From: Micromonospora_I sp040659735
GTDB taxonomy: Bacteria; Actinomycetota; Actinomycetes; Mycobacteriales; Micromonosporaceae
Assembly: GCF_040659735.1 (NCBI RefSeq)
Contig: NZ_JBFANZ010000005.1
Span: 62,001-126,000 of the forward strand
Direction of reading: 5' to 3'
DNA length: 64,000 nucleotides
Shown in pieces: positions 33,491 through 42,390 of the stretch (its first letter is position 1; each line of letters begins with the position of its first letter). The position numbers and the translations under genes were made by a program. Under the pieces are notes generated by a model that ran no database searches, was not told the DNA's origin, and saw only the letters and a program-made list of their open reading frames with translations.

Positions 33491-34525
33491 ATGTCGCATT
33501 CCGTATCCGCTCATCGCCTGACCCGTCGCGGCCTGTTCGCGGCCGGCGGGGCCGCCACCGTCGCGGCCCTGCTCGCTGCCTGCGGCGGGAACGGCGACTC
33601 CACGTCCCCGTCGACCGCCGGCGGCAGTGCCGGCCCCTGGTCCTTCACCGACGACCGGAACGAGAAGGCCACCGCGGACGCGACCCCCGGCCGGATCGTG
33701 GCGTTCACCGGCGCGGCGGCGGCCCTGGTCGATTTCGGGCTGGACAAGCAGATCGTCGGCGTCTTCGGTGAGACCACCCGGGCCGACGGTACGGCCGATC
33801 CGCAGGCCGGCGACCTCGACGTCAAGGCCGTGTCGGTCCTCGGCAACGTCTGGGGCGAGTTCAGCATCGAGAAGTACGCGGGGCTGCGGCCCCAACTCCT
33901 GGTCACCCACACCTACGACCCCGGCGCCCTCTGGTACGTGCCGGACGAGAGCAAGGACAAGATCCTCCCGTTGGCCCCCAGCGTCGCCATCACCACCGCC
34001 CGGGTGCCGATGACCAAGCCGATCGAGCGGTACGCCGCGCTTGCCAAGTCGCTCGGCGCCGATCTCAACGCCAAGAAGGTCGCCGATGCCAAGGCGCGGT
34101 TCGAGGCCGCTGCCGAGGCGGTGCGACAGGCAGTGAAGGCGAATCCCGGGATCAAGGTGCTGGCCGCCTCCGGTAGCCCGGACACCTTCTACGTGTCGAA
34201 CCCGAAGGTCAGCACGGACCTGATGTACTTCGCCGAGCTCGGGGTCGACATCGTCGTCCCGACCAAGCTCGAATCCGGCGACTACTTCGAGAGTCTCAGC
34301 TGGGAGAACGCCGGCAAGTTCCCCGCCGACCTGATCCTGCTCGACAACCGCAGCACGGCACTGCAGCCGAAGGATCTCACCGGCAAGCCCACCTGGCAGC
34401 AGCTCCCCGCCGTCAAGGCCGGTCAGGTCACTCCGTGGGACGCCGTACCCCGCTTCTCGTACGCCGGCTCCGCACCGCTGCTGGAAAACCTGGCCAAGGC
34501 GATCCAGGGCGCGAAGAAGGTCTGA
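33491..34525 (+). CDS. siderophore-binding lipoprotein (ABC substrate-binding)
   Basis: Periplasmic-binding-type lipoprotein of 344 residues (PF01497 class). N-terminus has a Tat-like TRRGLFAAGGAA run and lipobox L-L-A-A-C near residue 33, so it is lipid-anchored outside. The mature part shows PGRIVAFTGAAAALVDFGLDKQIVGVFG, EKYAGLRPQLLVTH and a C-terminal WDAVPRFSYAGSAPLLENL, the fold of ferric-siderophore binding proteins. First gene of the plus-strand arm behind the iron box; its permeases and ATPase are on the other arm. A ferrioxamine-type ligand is inferred from desABCD. Confidence 0.93.
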   Translation: MSHSVSAHRLTRRGLFAAGGAATVAALLAACGGNGDSTSPSTAGGSAGPWSFTDDRNEKATADATPGRIVAFTGAAAALVDFGLDKQIVGVFGETTRADGTADPQAGDLDVKAVSVLGNVWGEFSIEKYAGLRPQLLVTHTYDPGALWYVPDESKDKILPLAPSVAITTARVPMTKPIERYAALAKSLGADLNAKKVADAKARFEAAAEAVRQAVKANPGIKVLAASGSPDTFYVSNPKVSTDLMYFAELGVDIVVPTKLESGDYFESLSWENAGKFPADLILLDNRSTALQPKDLTGKPTWQQLPAVKAGQVTPWDAVPRFSYAGSAPLLENLAKAIQGAKKV

Positions 34526-34529
34526 CACG

Positions 34530-35387
34530 ATGACGACGAGGACTCCCGACCCGGTTGCCGTCCAGTTCCGTTTCTACGAGGCACACGTCGTACGCAGTCG
34601 CCGTCTCACCCCTTCGATGGTCCGGGTCACCTTCGGCGGCGAGCAGTTGGCGACGTTCGCCGGCGGAGGCCGGGACCAGAGCCTCTCCCTGTTCCTGCCG
34701 CACCCCGGGCAGAGCGCGCCGGTGGTGCCCATCCACTCCGGGGAGGACTGGTTCTCCGAGTGGCGGGCCATCGACCCGGGGGAGCGCGCCGTCATGCGCT
34801 CGTACACCGTTCGCGAGCAGCGCCGGGCCCAGGCGGAAGTGGACATCGACTTCGCGCTGCACGGTGACACCGGCCCGGCCTCCCGGTGGGCCGGTCGGGT
34901 TCGGCCGGGGGACCGTGTGGTCATGCTCGGCCCGGCGGTCGAGGACAACCGGGGTGTCTGCTTCCGCCCGCCGCCCGGCACGGACCACGTGCTGATGGCG
35001 GCGGACGAGACCGCCCTGCCCGCCGTCGGTGCGATCCTGGCCTGGCTGCCGGCCGGCATGCGGGCCCGGGTCTGGATCGAGGTGCCGGACGTGGCGGACA
35101 TCCAGGATCTGCCCAGCGCGGCGACCGCCGAGGTCAGGTGGCTCGTCCGTGGTACGACCCCGCCGGGTAGCGGTCTTCTGGTGGAGGCGGTCCGGGGGGC
35201 CCGGATGCCCGCCGGTACGCCGTACGCCTGGATCGCGGGGGAGTCGGCGAGCGTGCGGACCCTGCGTCGGCACCTCGTCGCCGAGCGGGGTCTCCACCGC
35301 CGGCAGGTGACCTTCGCCGGCTACTGGCGCCTGGGCGCCTCAAACGACGATCTCCAGGCAGAGGCACTCTCCGCCGCAGCGGTCTGA
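34530..35387 (+). CDS. siderophore-interacting protein (FAD/NAD(P)H ferric-siderophore reductase)
   Basis: SIP-family flavoprotein of 285 residues that reduces imported ferric siderophore to release iron. FAD-binding segment MRSYTVREQR (R-x-Y-T) near residues 90-100, ASRWAGRVRPGDRVVMLGP, DHVLMAADETALPAVGAIL in the NAD(P)-binding domain, and YAWIAGESASVRTLRRHLV with GYWRLG near the end match the ViuB/FscN-like family. It begins 4 nt after the binding-protein stop, hence in the same operon, followed after 97 nt by desA. Confidence 0.94.
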   Translation: MTTRTPDPVAVQFRFYEAHVVRSRRLTPSMVRVTFGGEQLATFAGGGRDQSLSLFLPHPGQSAPVVPIHSGEDWFSEWRAIDPGERAVMRSYTVREQRRAQAEVDIDFALHGDTGPASRWAGRVRPGDRVVMLGPAVEDNRGVCFRPPPGTDHVLMAADETALPAVGAILAWLPAGMRARVWIEVPDVADIQDLPSAATAEVRWLVRGTTPPGSGLLVEAVRGARMPAGTPYAWIAGESASVRTLRRHLVAERGLHRRQVTFAGYWRLGASNDDLQAEALSAAAV

Positions 35388-35484
35388 CCGCCCCCGCCGG
35401 ACGGCGGAACCACGCACCGATGCTCCACGGCCCGGCTCCTGCCGTCCACAACCACTGTCCACTAGAGACTGTCGAGGACTCTGC

Positions 35485-37035
35485 ATGAACCTTTCGGGAC
35501 ATCCGACCGACACCGTGCCGGCGATGGAGACGCTACGGTCGGCCGCCCGCGCCCACCTGTTCAACAACGGCTCCGTGGAGCACTACCGGCGGGTGCTGGC
35601 CGACGGGATCGACCGGGTCGCGACGCGGGTCGCGGGCACGGACGCGCCGTTCACCGGGGTGTCCCCGGAAGAGTTGGCGCCGAAGGTCTCCGGGATCGAC
35701 CTGGACCGACCACTGGGCGACTCCGGTGCCGCCCTCGATGAACTCCAGGATGTCTACCTGCGCGACGCCGTCTGGTTCCACCACCCCCGCTATCTGGCGC
35801 ACCTCAACTGCCCGGTAGTCATCCCGGCCCTGCTCGGCGAGGCGGTGCTCAGCGCCGTCAACTCGTCCCTGGACACCTGGGACCAGAGCGCCGGAGGGAC
35901 GCTGATCGAGCGCCGCCTGATCGACTGGACCGCGGCGCGCATCGGCCTGGGGCCGGCCGCCGACGGTGTGTTCACCAGTGGCGGGACGCAGTCCAACCTG
36001 CAGGCCATGCTGCTCGCCCGGGAGGAGGCGCTGACCCGTATGGCCGAAAGCGCCGGGATGCCGTCGGACCGGCACGAGCTACTGCCCCGGCTGCGCATCC
36101 TCGCCTCCGCGGCGGGCCACTTCAGCGTCCAGAAATCCGCCAAACTCCTCGGTCTCGGCGCGGACGCGGTGGTCACAGTGGAGACCGACGCGGACCGGCG
36201 GATGCGACCCGAGGCGTTGGCCGGGGAACTCGAGCGCTGCCGCCACGCCGGTCAGGTCGTCATGGCCGTCGTCGCCACGGCCGGCACCACCGACTTCGGT
36301 TCGATCGATCCGTTGTCGTCCATCGCCGCGCTGTGCGCGTCCGCCGGCGTGTGGCTGCACGTCGACGCCGCGTACGGCTGCGGCCTGCTGGTGTCGCCGA
36401 CCCGGCGGCACCTGCTCGACGGGATCGAGCGCGCCGACTCGGTGACCGTCGACTACCACAAGTCGTTCTTCCAGCCGGTGAGCTCCAGCGCGCTGCTGGT
36501 GCGGGACGGGCGGGTCCTTCGGCACGCCACGTACCACGCCGACTACCTCAACCCGGCCAGGATGGTCGAGCGACGCATCCCCAACCAGGTCGACAAGAGC
36601 ATGCAGACGACCCGCCGCTTCGACGCCCTGAAGCTCTGGCTGACCCTGCGGATCATGGGGCCGGACGCCATCGGCGCACTCTTCGACGAGGTGGTGGACC
36701 GGGCGGCCGACGCGTGGCGGATCCTGGCCGACGATCCCCGCTTCGAGGTGGTGACCCGGTCCCAGCTGAGCACCGTGGTCTTCCGCTACCTGCCGGTCGA
36801 CCCGGCCCGGGAGTTGGCCGACGAGGCGAACCTGTTCGCCCGTGAGGCGCTGGCCGCCTCCGGCGCGGCAGTCGTCGCAGGGACCAGGGTGGACGGTCGC
36901 CACCATCTCAAGCTCACCCTGCTGAACCCGGAAACCACGCTCGACGACGTCCGGCAGGTCGTCGACCTTATCGCCGAACACGCCGGCTGGTACGTGCAGA
37001 CCAGGACCGCCGAGCTCTCCTGCCCCGTCGGCTGA
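35485..37035 (+). CDS. desA: lysine decarboxylase, desferrioxamine biosynthesis (DesA)
   Basis: Pyridoxal-phosphate-dependent group II decarboxylase of 516 residues. PLP Lys in VDYHKSFFQPVSSSALLVRD, ring-stacking/Asp segment WLHVDAAYGCGLL, and GVFTSGGTQSNLQAMLLARE as the phosphate-binding segment. DesA makes cadaverine from L-lysine, the first step to desferrioxamine. ATG at 35485 with weak GAGG upstream. Followed by desB, desC and desD in the canonical order. No second iron box lies upstream, so expression probably depends on read-through from 33446. Confidence 0.93.
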   Translation: MNLSGHPTDTVPAMETLRSAARAHLFNNGSVEHYRRVLADGIDRVATRVAGTDAPFTGVSPEELAPKVSGIDLDRPLGDSGAALDELQDVYLRDAVWFHHPRYLAHLNCPVVIPALLGEAVLSAVNSSLDTWDQSAGGTLIERRLIDWTAARIGLGPAADGVFTSGGTQSNLQAMLLAREEALTRMAESAGMPSDRHELLPRLRILASAAGHFSVQKSAKLLGLGADAVVTVETDADRRMRPEALAGELERCRHAGQVVMAVVATAGTTDFGSIDPLSSIAALCASAGVWLHVDAAYGCGLLVSPTRRHLLDGIERADSVTVDYHKSFFQPVSSSALLVRDGRVLRHATYHADYLNPARMVERRIPNQVDKSMQTTRRFDALKLWLTLRIMGPDAIGALFDEVVDRAADAWRILADDPRFEVVTRSQLSTVVFRYLPVDPARELADEANLFAREALAASGAAVVAGTRVDGRHHLKLTLLNPETTLDDVRQVVDLIAEHAGWYVQTRTAELSCPVG

Positions 37036-37080
37036 CCGTCCCCGCCCACGTCTCACATGGACCCGCACCGGGAGAACCGC

Positions 37081-38379
37081 ATGGCCACTCACGATTTCGT
37101 CGCGATCGGGCTGGGCCCGTACAACCTGGGCCTGGCCTGCCTGACCGAATCGATCGCCGAACTCGACGGCGTCTTCCTGGAGGCCCGACCGGACTTCGAC
37201 TGGCATCCGGGGATGCTGCTGGAGTCGACCAGGTTGCAGACACCGTTCATCGCCGACCTGGTCACCCTCGCCGACCCGACCTCCCCGTACTCCTTCCTGA
37301 ACTACCTGAAGGAGACCGGGCGGCTCTACCCGTTCTACATCCGGGAGAGCTTCTACCCATTGCGCAGCGAGTACAACAACTACTGCCGCTGGGCCGCCGC
37401 GAAGCTTTCCGGCCTGCACTTCGGGGAGGAGGTCACGACCGTCGGGTACGACCCGGCCGAGGACGTTTACACCGTCCAGGCGACCGTGGCCGCCACCGGT
37501 GAGCGGGTCACGTACCGCGCCCGGCACCTGGTGCTCGGCACCGGTACCCCGCCGAACGTCCCCGCCGCGTGCCAGGGCCTCGGCGGCGACGTCATCCACA
37601 ACTCGGGTTACCTGCAGAACCGCGACGCTCTGCGGGCGAAGCGGAGCATCACCGTGGTCGGTAGCGGTCAGAGTGCGGCCGAGATCTACCACGACCTGCT
37701 CTCCGACATCGACGCGAACGGCTACCAGCTCAACTGGGTGACCCGGTCGCCCCGCTTCTTCCCGCTGGAATACACCAAGCTCACCCTGGAGATGACCTCC
37801 CCGGACTACGTGGACTACTTCCACGCCCTGCCCGAGCCCACCCGCTACCGGCTCGAGGCGGAGCAGAAGGGCCTGTTCAAGGGGATCAACGCCGATCTGA
37901 TCAATGAGATCTTCGACCTGCTCTACGCCCGCAGCATCGACGGGCCGGTGCGCAGTCGGCTGATGACCAACACCGAACTGACCTCGGCCACGTACGACGA
38001 ATCGACCGGCACCTACACGCTCGGCCTACGCCACGTGGAGCAGGAACGCGACTTCACGCTGGACACCGAGGGCCTGGTCCTGGCGACCGGCTACAGCTAC
38101 CGGACCCCGGACTTCCTCGAACCGGTGCGGGACCGGATCCGCTGGGACGACCACGGCCGCTTCGACGTCGCCCGCAACTACAGCATCGACCACACCGGCC
38201 GCAGAGTCTTCCTGCAGAACGCCGGCACCCACACGCACAGCATCACCTCACCCGACCTCGGCATGGGCGCCTACCGCAACTCCTGGATCATCCGCGAACT
38301 GCTCGGCCGTGAGCATTACCCGATCGAGAAGACCATCGCCTTCCAGGAGTTCGGCGCGGCGGCGGGGGTCGCGTCATGA
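37081..38379 (+). CDS. desB: cadaverine N-monooxygenase, desferrioxamine biosynthesis (DesB)
   Basis: Flavin-dependent N-hydroxylating monooxygenase of 432 residues (lysine/ornithine/cadaverine hydroxylase family). FAD site IGLGPYNLGLACL at 9-21, substrate/FAD region DWHPGMLLESTRLQTPFIADLVTLADP (split: DWHPGMLLES, then LQTPFIADLV), NADPH site VVGSGQSAAEIYHDL near 197 and ATGYSYRTPDFL near 335. Converts cadaverine to N-hydroxycadaverine with O2 and NADPH. ATG at 37081 follows GGGAG; 45 nt after desA. Stop overlaps desC (ATGA). Confidence 0.94.
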   Translation: MATHDFVAIGLGPYNLGLACLTESIAELDGVFLEARPDFDWHPGMLLESTRLQTPFIADLVTLADPTSPYSFLNYLKETGRLYPFYIRESFYPLRSEYNNYCRWAAAKLSGLHFGEEVTTVGYDPAEDVYTVQATVAATGERVTYRARHLVLGTGTPPNVPAACQGLGGDVIHNSGYLQNRDALRAKRSITVVGSGQSAAEIYHDLLSDIDANGYQLNWVTRSPRFFPLEYTKLTLEMTSPDYVDYFHALPEPTRYRLEAEQKGLFKGINADLINEIFDLLYARSIDGPVRSRLMTNTELTSATYDESTGTYTLGLRHVEQERDFTLDTEGLVLATGYSYRTPDFLEPVRDRIRWDDHGRFDVARNYSIDHTGRRVFLQNAGTHTHSITSPDLGMGAYRNSWIIRELLGREHYPIEKTIAFQEFGAAAGVAS

Positions 38380-38951
38380 CCGCGGTGATCTGGACCCGGA
38401 TCGACGAGCGGCTCGGCGAGTTCGCCATCCGTACCCTCGCCCCGGACGCCGACGCCGCGCTGCTGCACCACTGGGTGACCGACCCCAAGGCCGCGTTCTG
38501 GCTGATGCAGGACGCCGACGTGGCACGGGTCGCGCAGGAGTACCGCCGGATCGCCGCGGACCCGCACCACGACGCCTTCCTCGGCCTGTGGCACGGCCGG
38601 CCCGCCTTCCTGGTCGAGCGGTACGACCCCGCCCACGTCGAACTCCCCGGACTCTACGAGGCGCGCGCCGGCGATGTCGGCATGCACTTCCTCTGCGCGC
38701 CGACCGACACCCCGGTCCACGGCTTCACCCGGGCCGTCATCACCACGGTCATGGCCTGGCTCTTCGCCGACCCGGCCGTCCGGCGCGTCGTGGTCGAGCC
38801 CGACGTGCGCAACACCGCGGTGCACGCCCTCAACGCGGCCGTCGGCTTCGAACCCGTTCGCACCATCGCCAAGCCCGAGAAGGACGCGCTGCTCAGCGTC
38901 TGCACCCGCGACCAGTTCCGGGCCGCCACCAGAGGGGAAGTACCAGCGTGA
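38376..38951 (+). CDS. desC: N-hydroxycadaverine acyltransferase (DesC)
   Basis: GNAT-fold acyltransferase of 191 residues in the IucB/RhbD-type siderophore group. Recognisable: WVTDPKAAFWLMQDADVARVAQEY, HHDAFLGLWHGRPAFLVERYDP, GDVGMHFLCAPTD and VVVEPDVRNTAVHALNAAVGFEPVR. It transfers succinyl or acetyl from CoA to N-hydroxycadaverine, giving the hydroxamate building blocks. Coupled by ATGA to desB and by GTGA to desD. Confidence 0.92.
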   Translation: MTAVIWTRIDERLGEFAIRTLAPDADAALLHHWVTDPKAAFWLMQDADVARVAQEYRRIAADPHHDAFLGLWHGRPAFLVERYDPAHVELPGLYEARAGDVGMHFLCAPTDTPVHGFTRAVITTVMAWLFADPAVRRVVVEPDVRNTAVHALNAAVGFEPVRTIAKPEKDALLSVCTRDQFRAATRGEVPA

Positions 38952-40759
38952 ACCCGCTCGCATCCGTGGACCATCTGCGGCCGGAGAACTGGGCCCGGGC
39001 CAACCGGCTGCTGGTCCGCAAGGCGCTCGCCGAGTTCGCCCACGAGCGGCTGCTCACCCCCGAGCCGACCGCCGCCGCCCCGGCCGTCGCGTCGACGGGG
39101 GAGCGGCACTACCTGGTTCGCAGCGACGACGGCGAGGTCGCGTACCGGTTCGCCGCGCGGCTGCTCGCCCTCAACCACTGGCAGATCGACACCGACAGCA
39201 TCACCCGCCGCCGGGGCGACACCGAACTGCCGCTCGACGCCCTCGACTTCTGCATCGAGCTGCGCGGCGCGCTCGGTCTCACCGACCCGATCCTCCCGGT
39301 CTATCTCGAGGAGATCAGCTCCACCCTGGCCGGCACCGCCTACAAGCTCGACAAGCCCGCGGTCAACGCCGTCGACCTCGCCCGAGCTGACTACCAGACC
39401 ATCGAAACCGAGATGACCGAGGGACACCCCGGCTTCGTCGCGAACAACGGGCGCATCGGCTTCGGCATCCACGAATACCATCGGTACGCCCCGGAGGCCG
39501 CCAATCCGGTACGCCTGATCTGGCTGGCCGGCCACCGCGACCACACGACATTCACCTGCGCCGCCGACGTCGACTACGACACCTTTGTCCGGGCCGAACT
39601 CGGCGACGACACGCTGGCCGCCTTCGCGGACACCCTCTCCGGTCTCGGCCTCGACCCGGCCGACTACCAGCTCATCCCCGTCCACCCCTGGCAGTGGTGG
39701 AACAAGCTGTCGGTCACCTTCGCCGGCGAGGTCGCCCAGCGTCGGCTGGTCTGTCTCGGCCCCGGACCCGACGAATACCTCGCCCAGCAGTCCATCCGTA
39801 CCTTCTTCAACGTCACCGACCCGTCCCGGCACTACGTCAAGACGGCGCTCTCCGTGCTGAACATGGGCTTCATGCGCGGGCTCTCCGCCGCGTACATGGA
39901 GGCGACCCCGGCCATCAACGACTGGCTCGCCGAACTGATCGACACCGACGACGTACTCAAGCGGACCGGGCTGTCGATCCTCCGCGAGCGGGCCGCGATC
40001 GGCTACCGGCACCGGCAGTACGAGGCGGCCACCGACCGGTACTCCCCGTACCGCAAGATGCTGGCCGCGCTCTGGCGGGAGAGCCCGGTGCCCGGCCTGG
40101 CGCCGGGCCGGCGACTGGCCACCATGGCCTCCCTGCTGCACACCGACCGCGACGGCCGCTCGATCGCGGCCGCGCTGATCGCGGAGTCGGAGCTGTCGCC
40201 CGAGCTCTGGCTGCGCCGTTACCTCGACGCCTACCTCACCCCGCTGCTGCACAGCTTCTACGCCTACGACCTGGCCTTCATGCCGCACGGTGAGAACGTC
40301 ATTCTCGTCCTCGACGGTGGGACGGTCGAGCGGGCGATCTTCAAGGACATCGCCGAGGAGATCGTCGTGATGGACCCGGATGCCGACCTGCCGCCGCAGG
40401 TCCAGCGGATCAGGGCCGAGGTTCCGGAGGAGATGAAGCTGCTGTCGATCTTCACCGACGTCTTCGACGGCTTCCTGCGCTACCTCAGCGCGATCCTGGT
40501 CGTCGAGGGCGTCCTCGACGAGGAGACCTTCTGGCGCACGGTCGCCGAGTGCGCGGCCGACTACGCCGAGAGCGTGCCGCAGCTGGCCGACCGGATCCGG
40601 CGCCACGACCTGTTCGCCCCGGAGTTCGCGCTCTCCTGCCTGAACCGGCTCCAGCTGCGGAACAACCAGCAGATGGTCGACCTCGCCGACCCGGCGGGAG
40701 CGCTGCAGCTCGTCGGCACCCTGGCCAATCCCATCGCCCGCTTTGCCCCGGCCCGGTGA
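38948..40759 (+). CDS. desD: NIS siderophore synthetase, desferrioxamine (DesD)
   Basis: IucA/IucC-family NRPS-independent siderophore synthetase of 603 residues. Motifs: GHPGFVANNGRIGFG (split GHPGF and NNGRIGF), HPWQWWNKLSVTFAGEV, LAQQSIRTFFNVTDPSRHYVKTALSVLNMGF (SIRT and the ATP-site K), and LHSFYAYDLAFMPHGENVILVLDGG (the FhuF-like C-terminal domain: HGEN near the active site). Type C enzymes join and cyclise N-hydroxy-N-succinylcadaverine units with ATP. GTG start in a GTGA overlap with desC; its stop overlaps the exporter start. Confidence 0.95.
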   Translation: MNPLASVDHLRPENWARANRLLVRKALAEFAHERLLTPEPTAAAPAVASTGERHYLVRSDDGEVAYRFAARLLALNHWQIDTDSITRRRGDTELPLDALDFCIELRGALGLTDPILPVYLEEISSTLAGTAYKLDKPAVNAVDLARADYQTIETEMTEGHPGFVANNGRIGFGIHEYHRYAPEAANPVRLIWLAGHRDHTTFTCAADVDYDTFVRAELGDDTLAAFADTLSGLGLDPADYQLIPVHPWQWWNKLSVTFAGEVAQRRLVCLGPGPDEYLAQQSIRTFFNVTDPSRHYVKTALSVLNMGFMRGLSAAYMEATPAINDWLAELIDTDDVLKRTGLSILRERAAIGYRHRQYEAATDRYSPYRKMLAALWRESPVPGLAPGRRLATMASLLHTDRDGRSIAAALIAESELSPELWLRRYLDAYLTPLLHSFYAYDLAFMPHGENVILVLDGGTVERAIFKDIAEEIVVMDPDADLPPQVQRIRAEVPEEMKLLSIFTDVFDGFLRYLSAILVVEGVLDEETFWRTVAECAADYAESVPQLADRIRRHDLFAPEFALSCLNRLQLRNNQQMVDLADPAGALQLVGTLANPIARFAPAR

Positions 40760-42249
40760 CCACCGTCGACGCTCCGATCGGCACCGCCACCGCCGGCCGG
40801 CTCCCCACCCGGTGGCTGATCCTGGGCGTGCTCTGCCTCGCCCAGGTCACCGTGGTGCTCGACAACACGGTGCTGACCGTGGCGGTGCCGGTGCTCACCA
40901 CCGAACTGGCGGCCACCACCGCCGACATCCAGTGGATGATCAACGCGTACGCGCTGGTCCAGTCAGGTCTGCTGCTCACCGCGGGCAGCGCCGCCGACCG
41001 GTACGGCCGCCGCCGGCTGCTTCTCGCCGGTCTCGTCCTGTTCGGACTCGGGTCGCTGGTCGCCGGTCTCGCCCAGTCCAGCAGTCAGCTGATCGCGGCC
41101 CGCGCCGGCATGGGGGTGGGAGGTGCGCTTCTGGTCACCACCACCCTCGCCGTCGCGATGCAGATCTTCGACGCCGCCGAGCGGCCTCGGGTGATCGGCA
41201 TCTGGGCGGCAGCGAGCGCGCTGGGGTTCGCGGCCGGCCCTCCCATCGGCGGGATCATCCTCGCCTACCTTCCGTGGGAAGCGATCTTCCTGGTCAACGT
41301 CCCGATCGTGCTGGTCTGCCTGGTGGCGGCCGCGATGTTGGTGCCGGAGTCCCGCCGCCCGGTCGGTGGGCGCCTCGACCTGGCCGGGGTGCTGCTCTCC
41401 ACGGCAGGGCTGACCGCGATCGTCTACGCGATCATCTCCGGGCCGGACCAGGGCTGGAGTTCCCCCCGGGTACTCGGCGCGGCCGGCGGGGGATTGCTCC
41501 TGCTCGGCGCCTTCGTGGCCTGGGAGCGGCGGGTTCCCGACCCCATGCTGGACATGCACTTCTTCCGGGACCGACGCTTCGTCGGCGCGGTCTCGGGAGT
41601 CGTCCTGATCACCTTCGGCGCCACCGGCGCGCTCTTCCTGCTGACCCAGCACCTGCAGTTCGTGCGGGGGTACCCGGCCTGGGAAGCGGGTCTGCGGATG
41701 ATGCCGTTCGCGCTCTCCATCGTGCTGCTCAACCTCGGCGGGGTCGCCGCGCGGATCATCCGCCGACTCGGAGTGCCGTGGGCCATCGCCGTCGGCATGG
41801 CGCTGCTCTCCGGCGGCCTCACGCTCATCACCCACGCGGGGACGGACAGCTACGCCGTGCTGCTGGCCGGACTACTCGTGATGGGTGGCGGCTGCGCCCT
41901 GGCCAACCCGGCCATCGTGGAGGCCGTGATGAGCGCGATCCCGGTGGAGAAGGCCGGCGCCGGAGCCGGCGTCGACGGCACCATGGCGGAGGTCGGCGGC
42001 AGCCTCGGCATCGCTGTCCTGGGCGCCATCCTCAACGCCCGGTTCGCCGCGTTGCTGCCCGCCGCCGTGGCCGGCGCCGGTTCGTTCCCCGCGGCGCTGG
42101 CCGGCGTCCGTACCGAGACCGACCGCGGGCTCGTCTCCGACGCCTTCCGCTCGGCGCTGGAGACCGGCCAGACGGTGGGTGCCATCGCCGTGCTGGCCGG
42201 CGGTTGCCTCGCGGCCCTGTTGCTGCGCCGGGCCGAGCGGGCTGGCTGA
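40756..42249 (+). CDS. MFS transporter (DHA2), probable desferrioxamine exporter
   Basis: Major facilitator of 497 residues with about 14 transmembrane segments. LDNTVLTVAVPVLTTELAATTADIQWMINAYAL and AADRYGRRRLLLAG (motif A) place it in the DHA2 drug/H+ antiporter family; GPPIGGIILAYLPWEAIFLVNVPI is the motif C region. Its GTG start overlaps the desD stop (GTGA), so it is the seventh gene of the iron-regulated plus-strand operon and is best explained as the exporter of the finished siderophore (inference from coupling). Confidence 0.92.
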   Translation: MTTVDAPIGTATAGRLPTRWLILGVLCLAQVTVVLDNTVLTVAVPVLTTELAATTADIQWMINAYALVQSGLLLTAGSAADRYGRRRLLLAGLVLFGLGSLVAGLAQSSSQLIAARAGMGVGGALLVTTTLAVAMQIFDAAERPRVIGIWAAASALGFAAGPPIGGIILAYLPWEAIFLVNVPIVLVCLVAAAMLVPESRRPVGGRLDLAGVLLSTAGLTAIVYAIISGPDQGWSSPRVLGAAGGGLLLLGAFVAWERRVPDPMLDMHFFRDRRFVGAVSGVVLITFGATGALFLLTQHLQFVRGYPAWEAGLRMMPFALSIVLLNLGGVAARIIRRLGVPWAIAVGMALLSGGLTLITHAGTDSYAVLLAGLLVMGGGCALANPAIVEAVMSAIPVEKAGAGAGVDGTMAEVGGSLGIAVLGAILNARFAALLPAAVAGAGSFPAALAGVRTETDRGLVSDAFRSALETGQTVGAIAVLAGGCLAALLLRRAERAG

Positions 42250-42312
42250 GCCCGACCGACGGGTGCCGGGCGTCTGCGAGGTCGGCTGCTGGCCGGAACC
42301 CTCGGGGCTCAG
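42246..42312 (+). terminator. inverted repeat after siderophore operon
   Basis: CTGAGCCC (overlapping the stop codon) pairs perfectly with GGGCTCAG at 42305-42312 across a 51-nt loop that has further pairing potential. Possible terminator; weak evidence. Confidence 0.35.
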
Positions 42313-42390
42313 AACCACGCGCCGATGCCTCGGCGGACTTCCATGTCGGCCGGCCGCTGGGGTTGCACAGGCTACGAGGCTGAGGTGCCG

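Noticed and set aside
35388..35484. Second iron box before desA
   Set aside because: No sequence close to TTAGGTTAG/TAACCTAA occurs in this gap.
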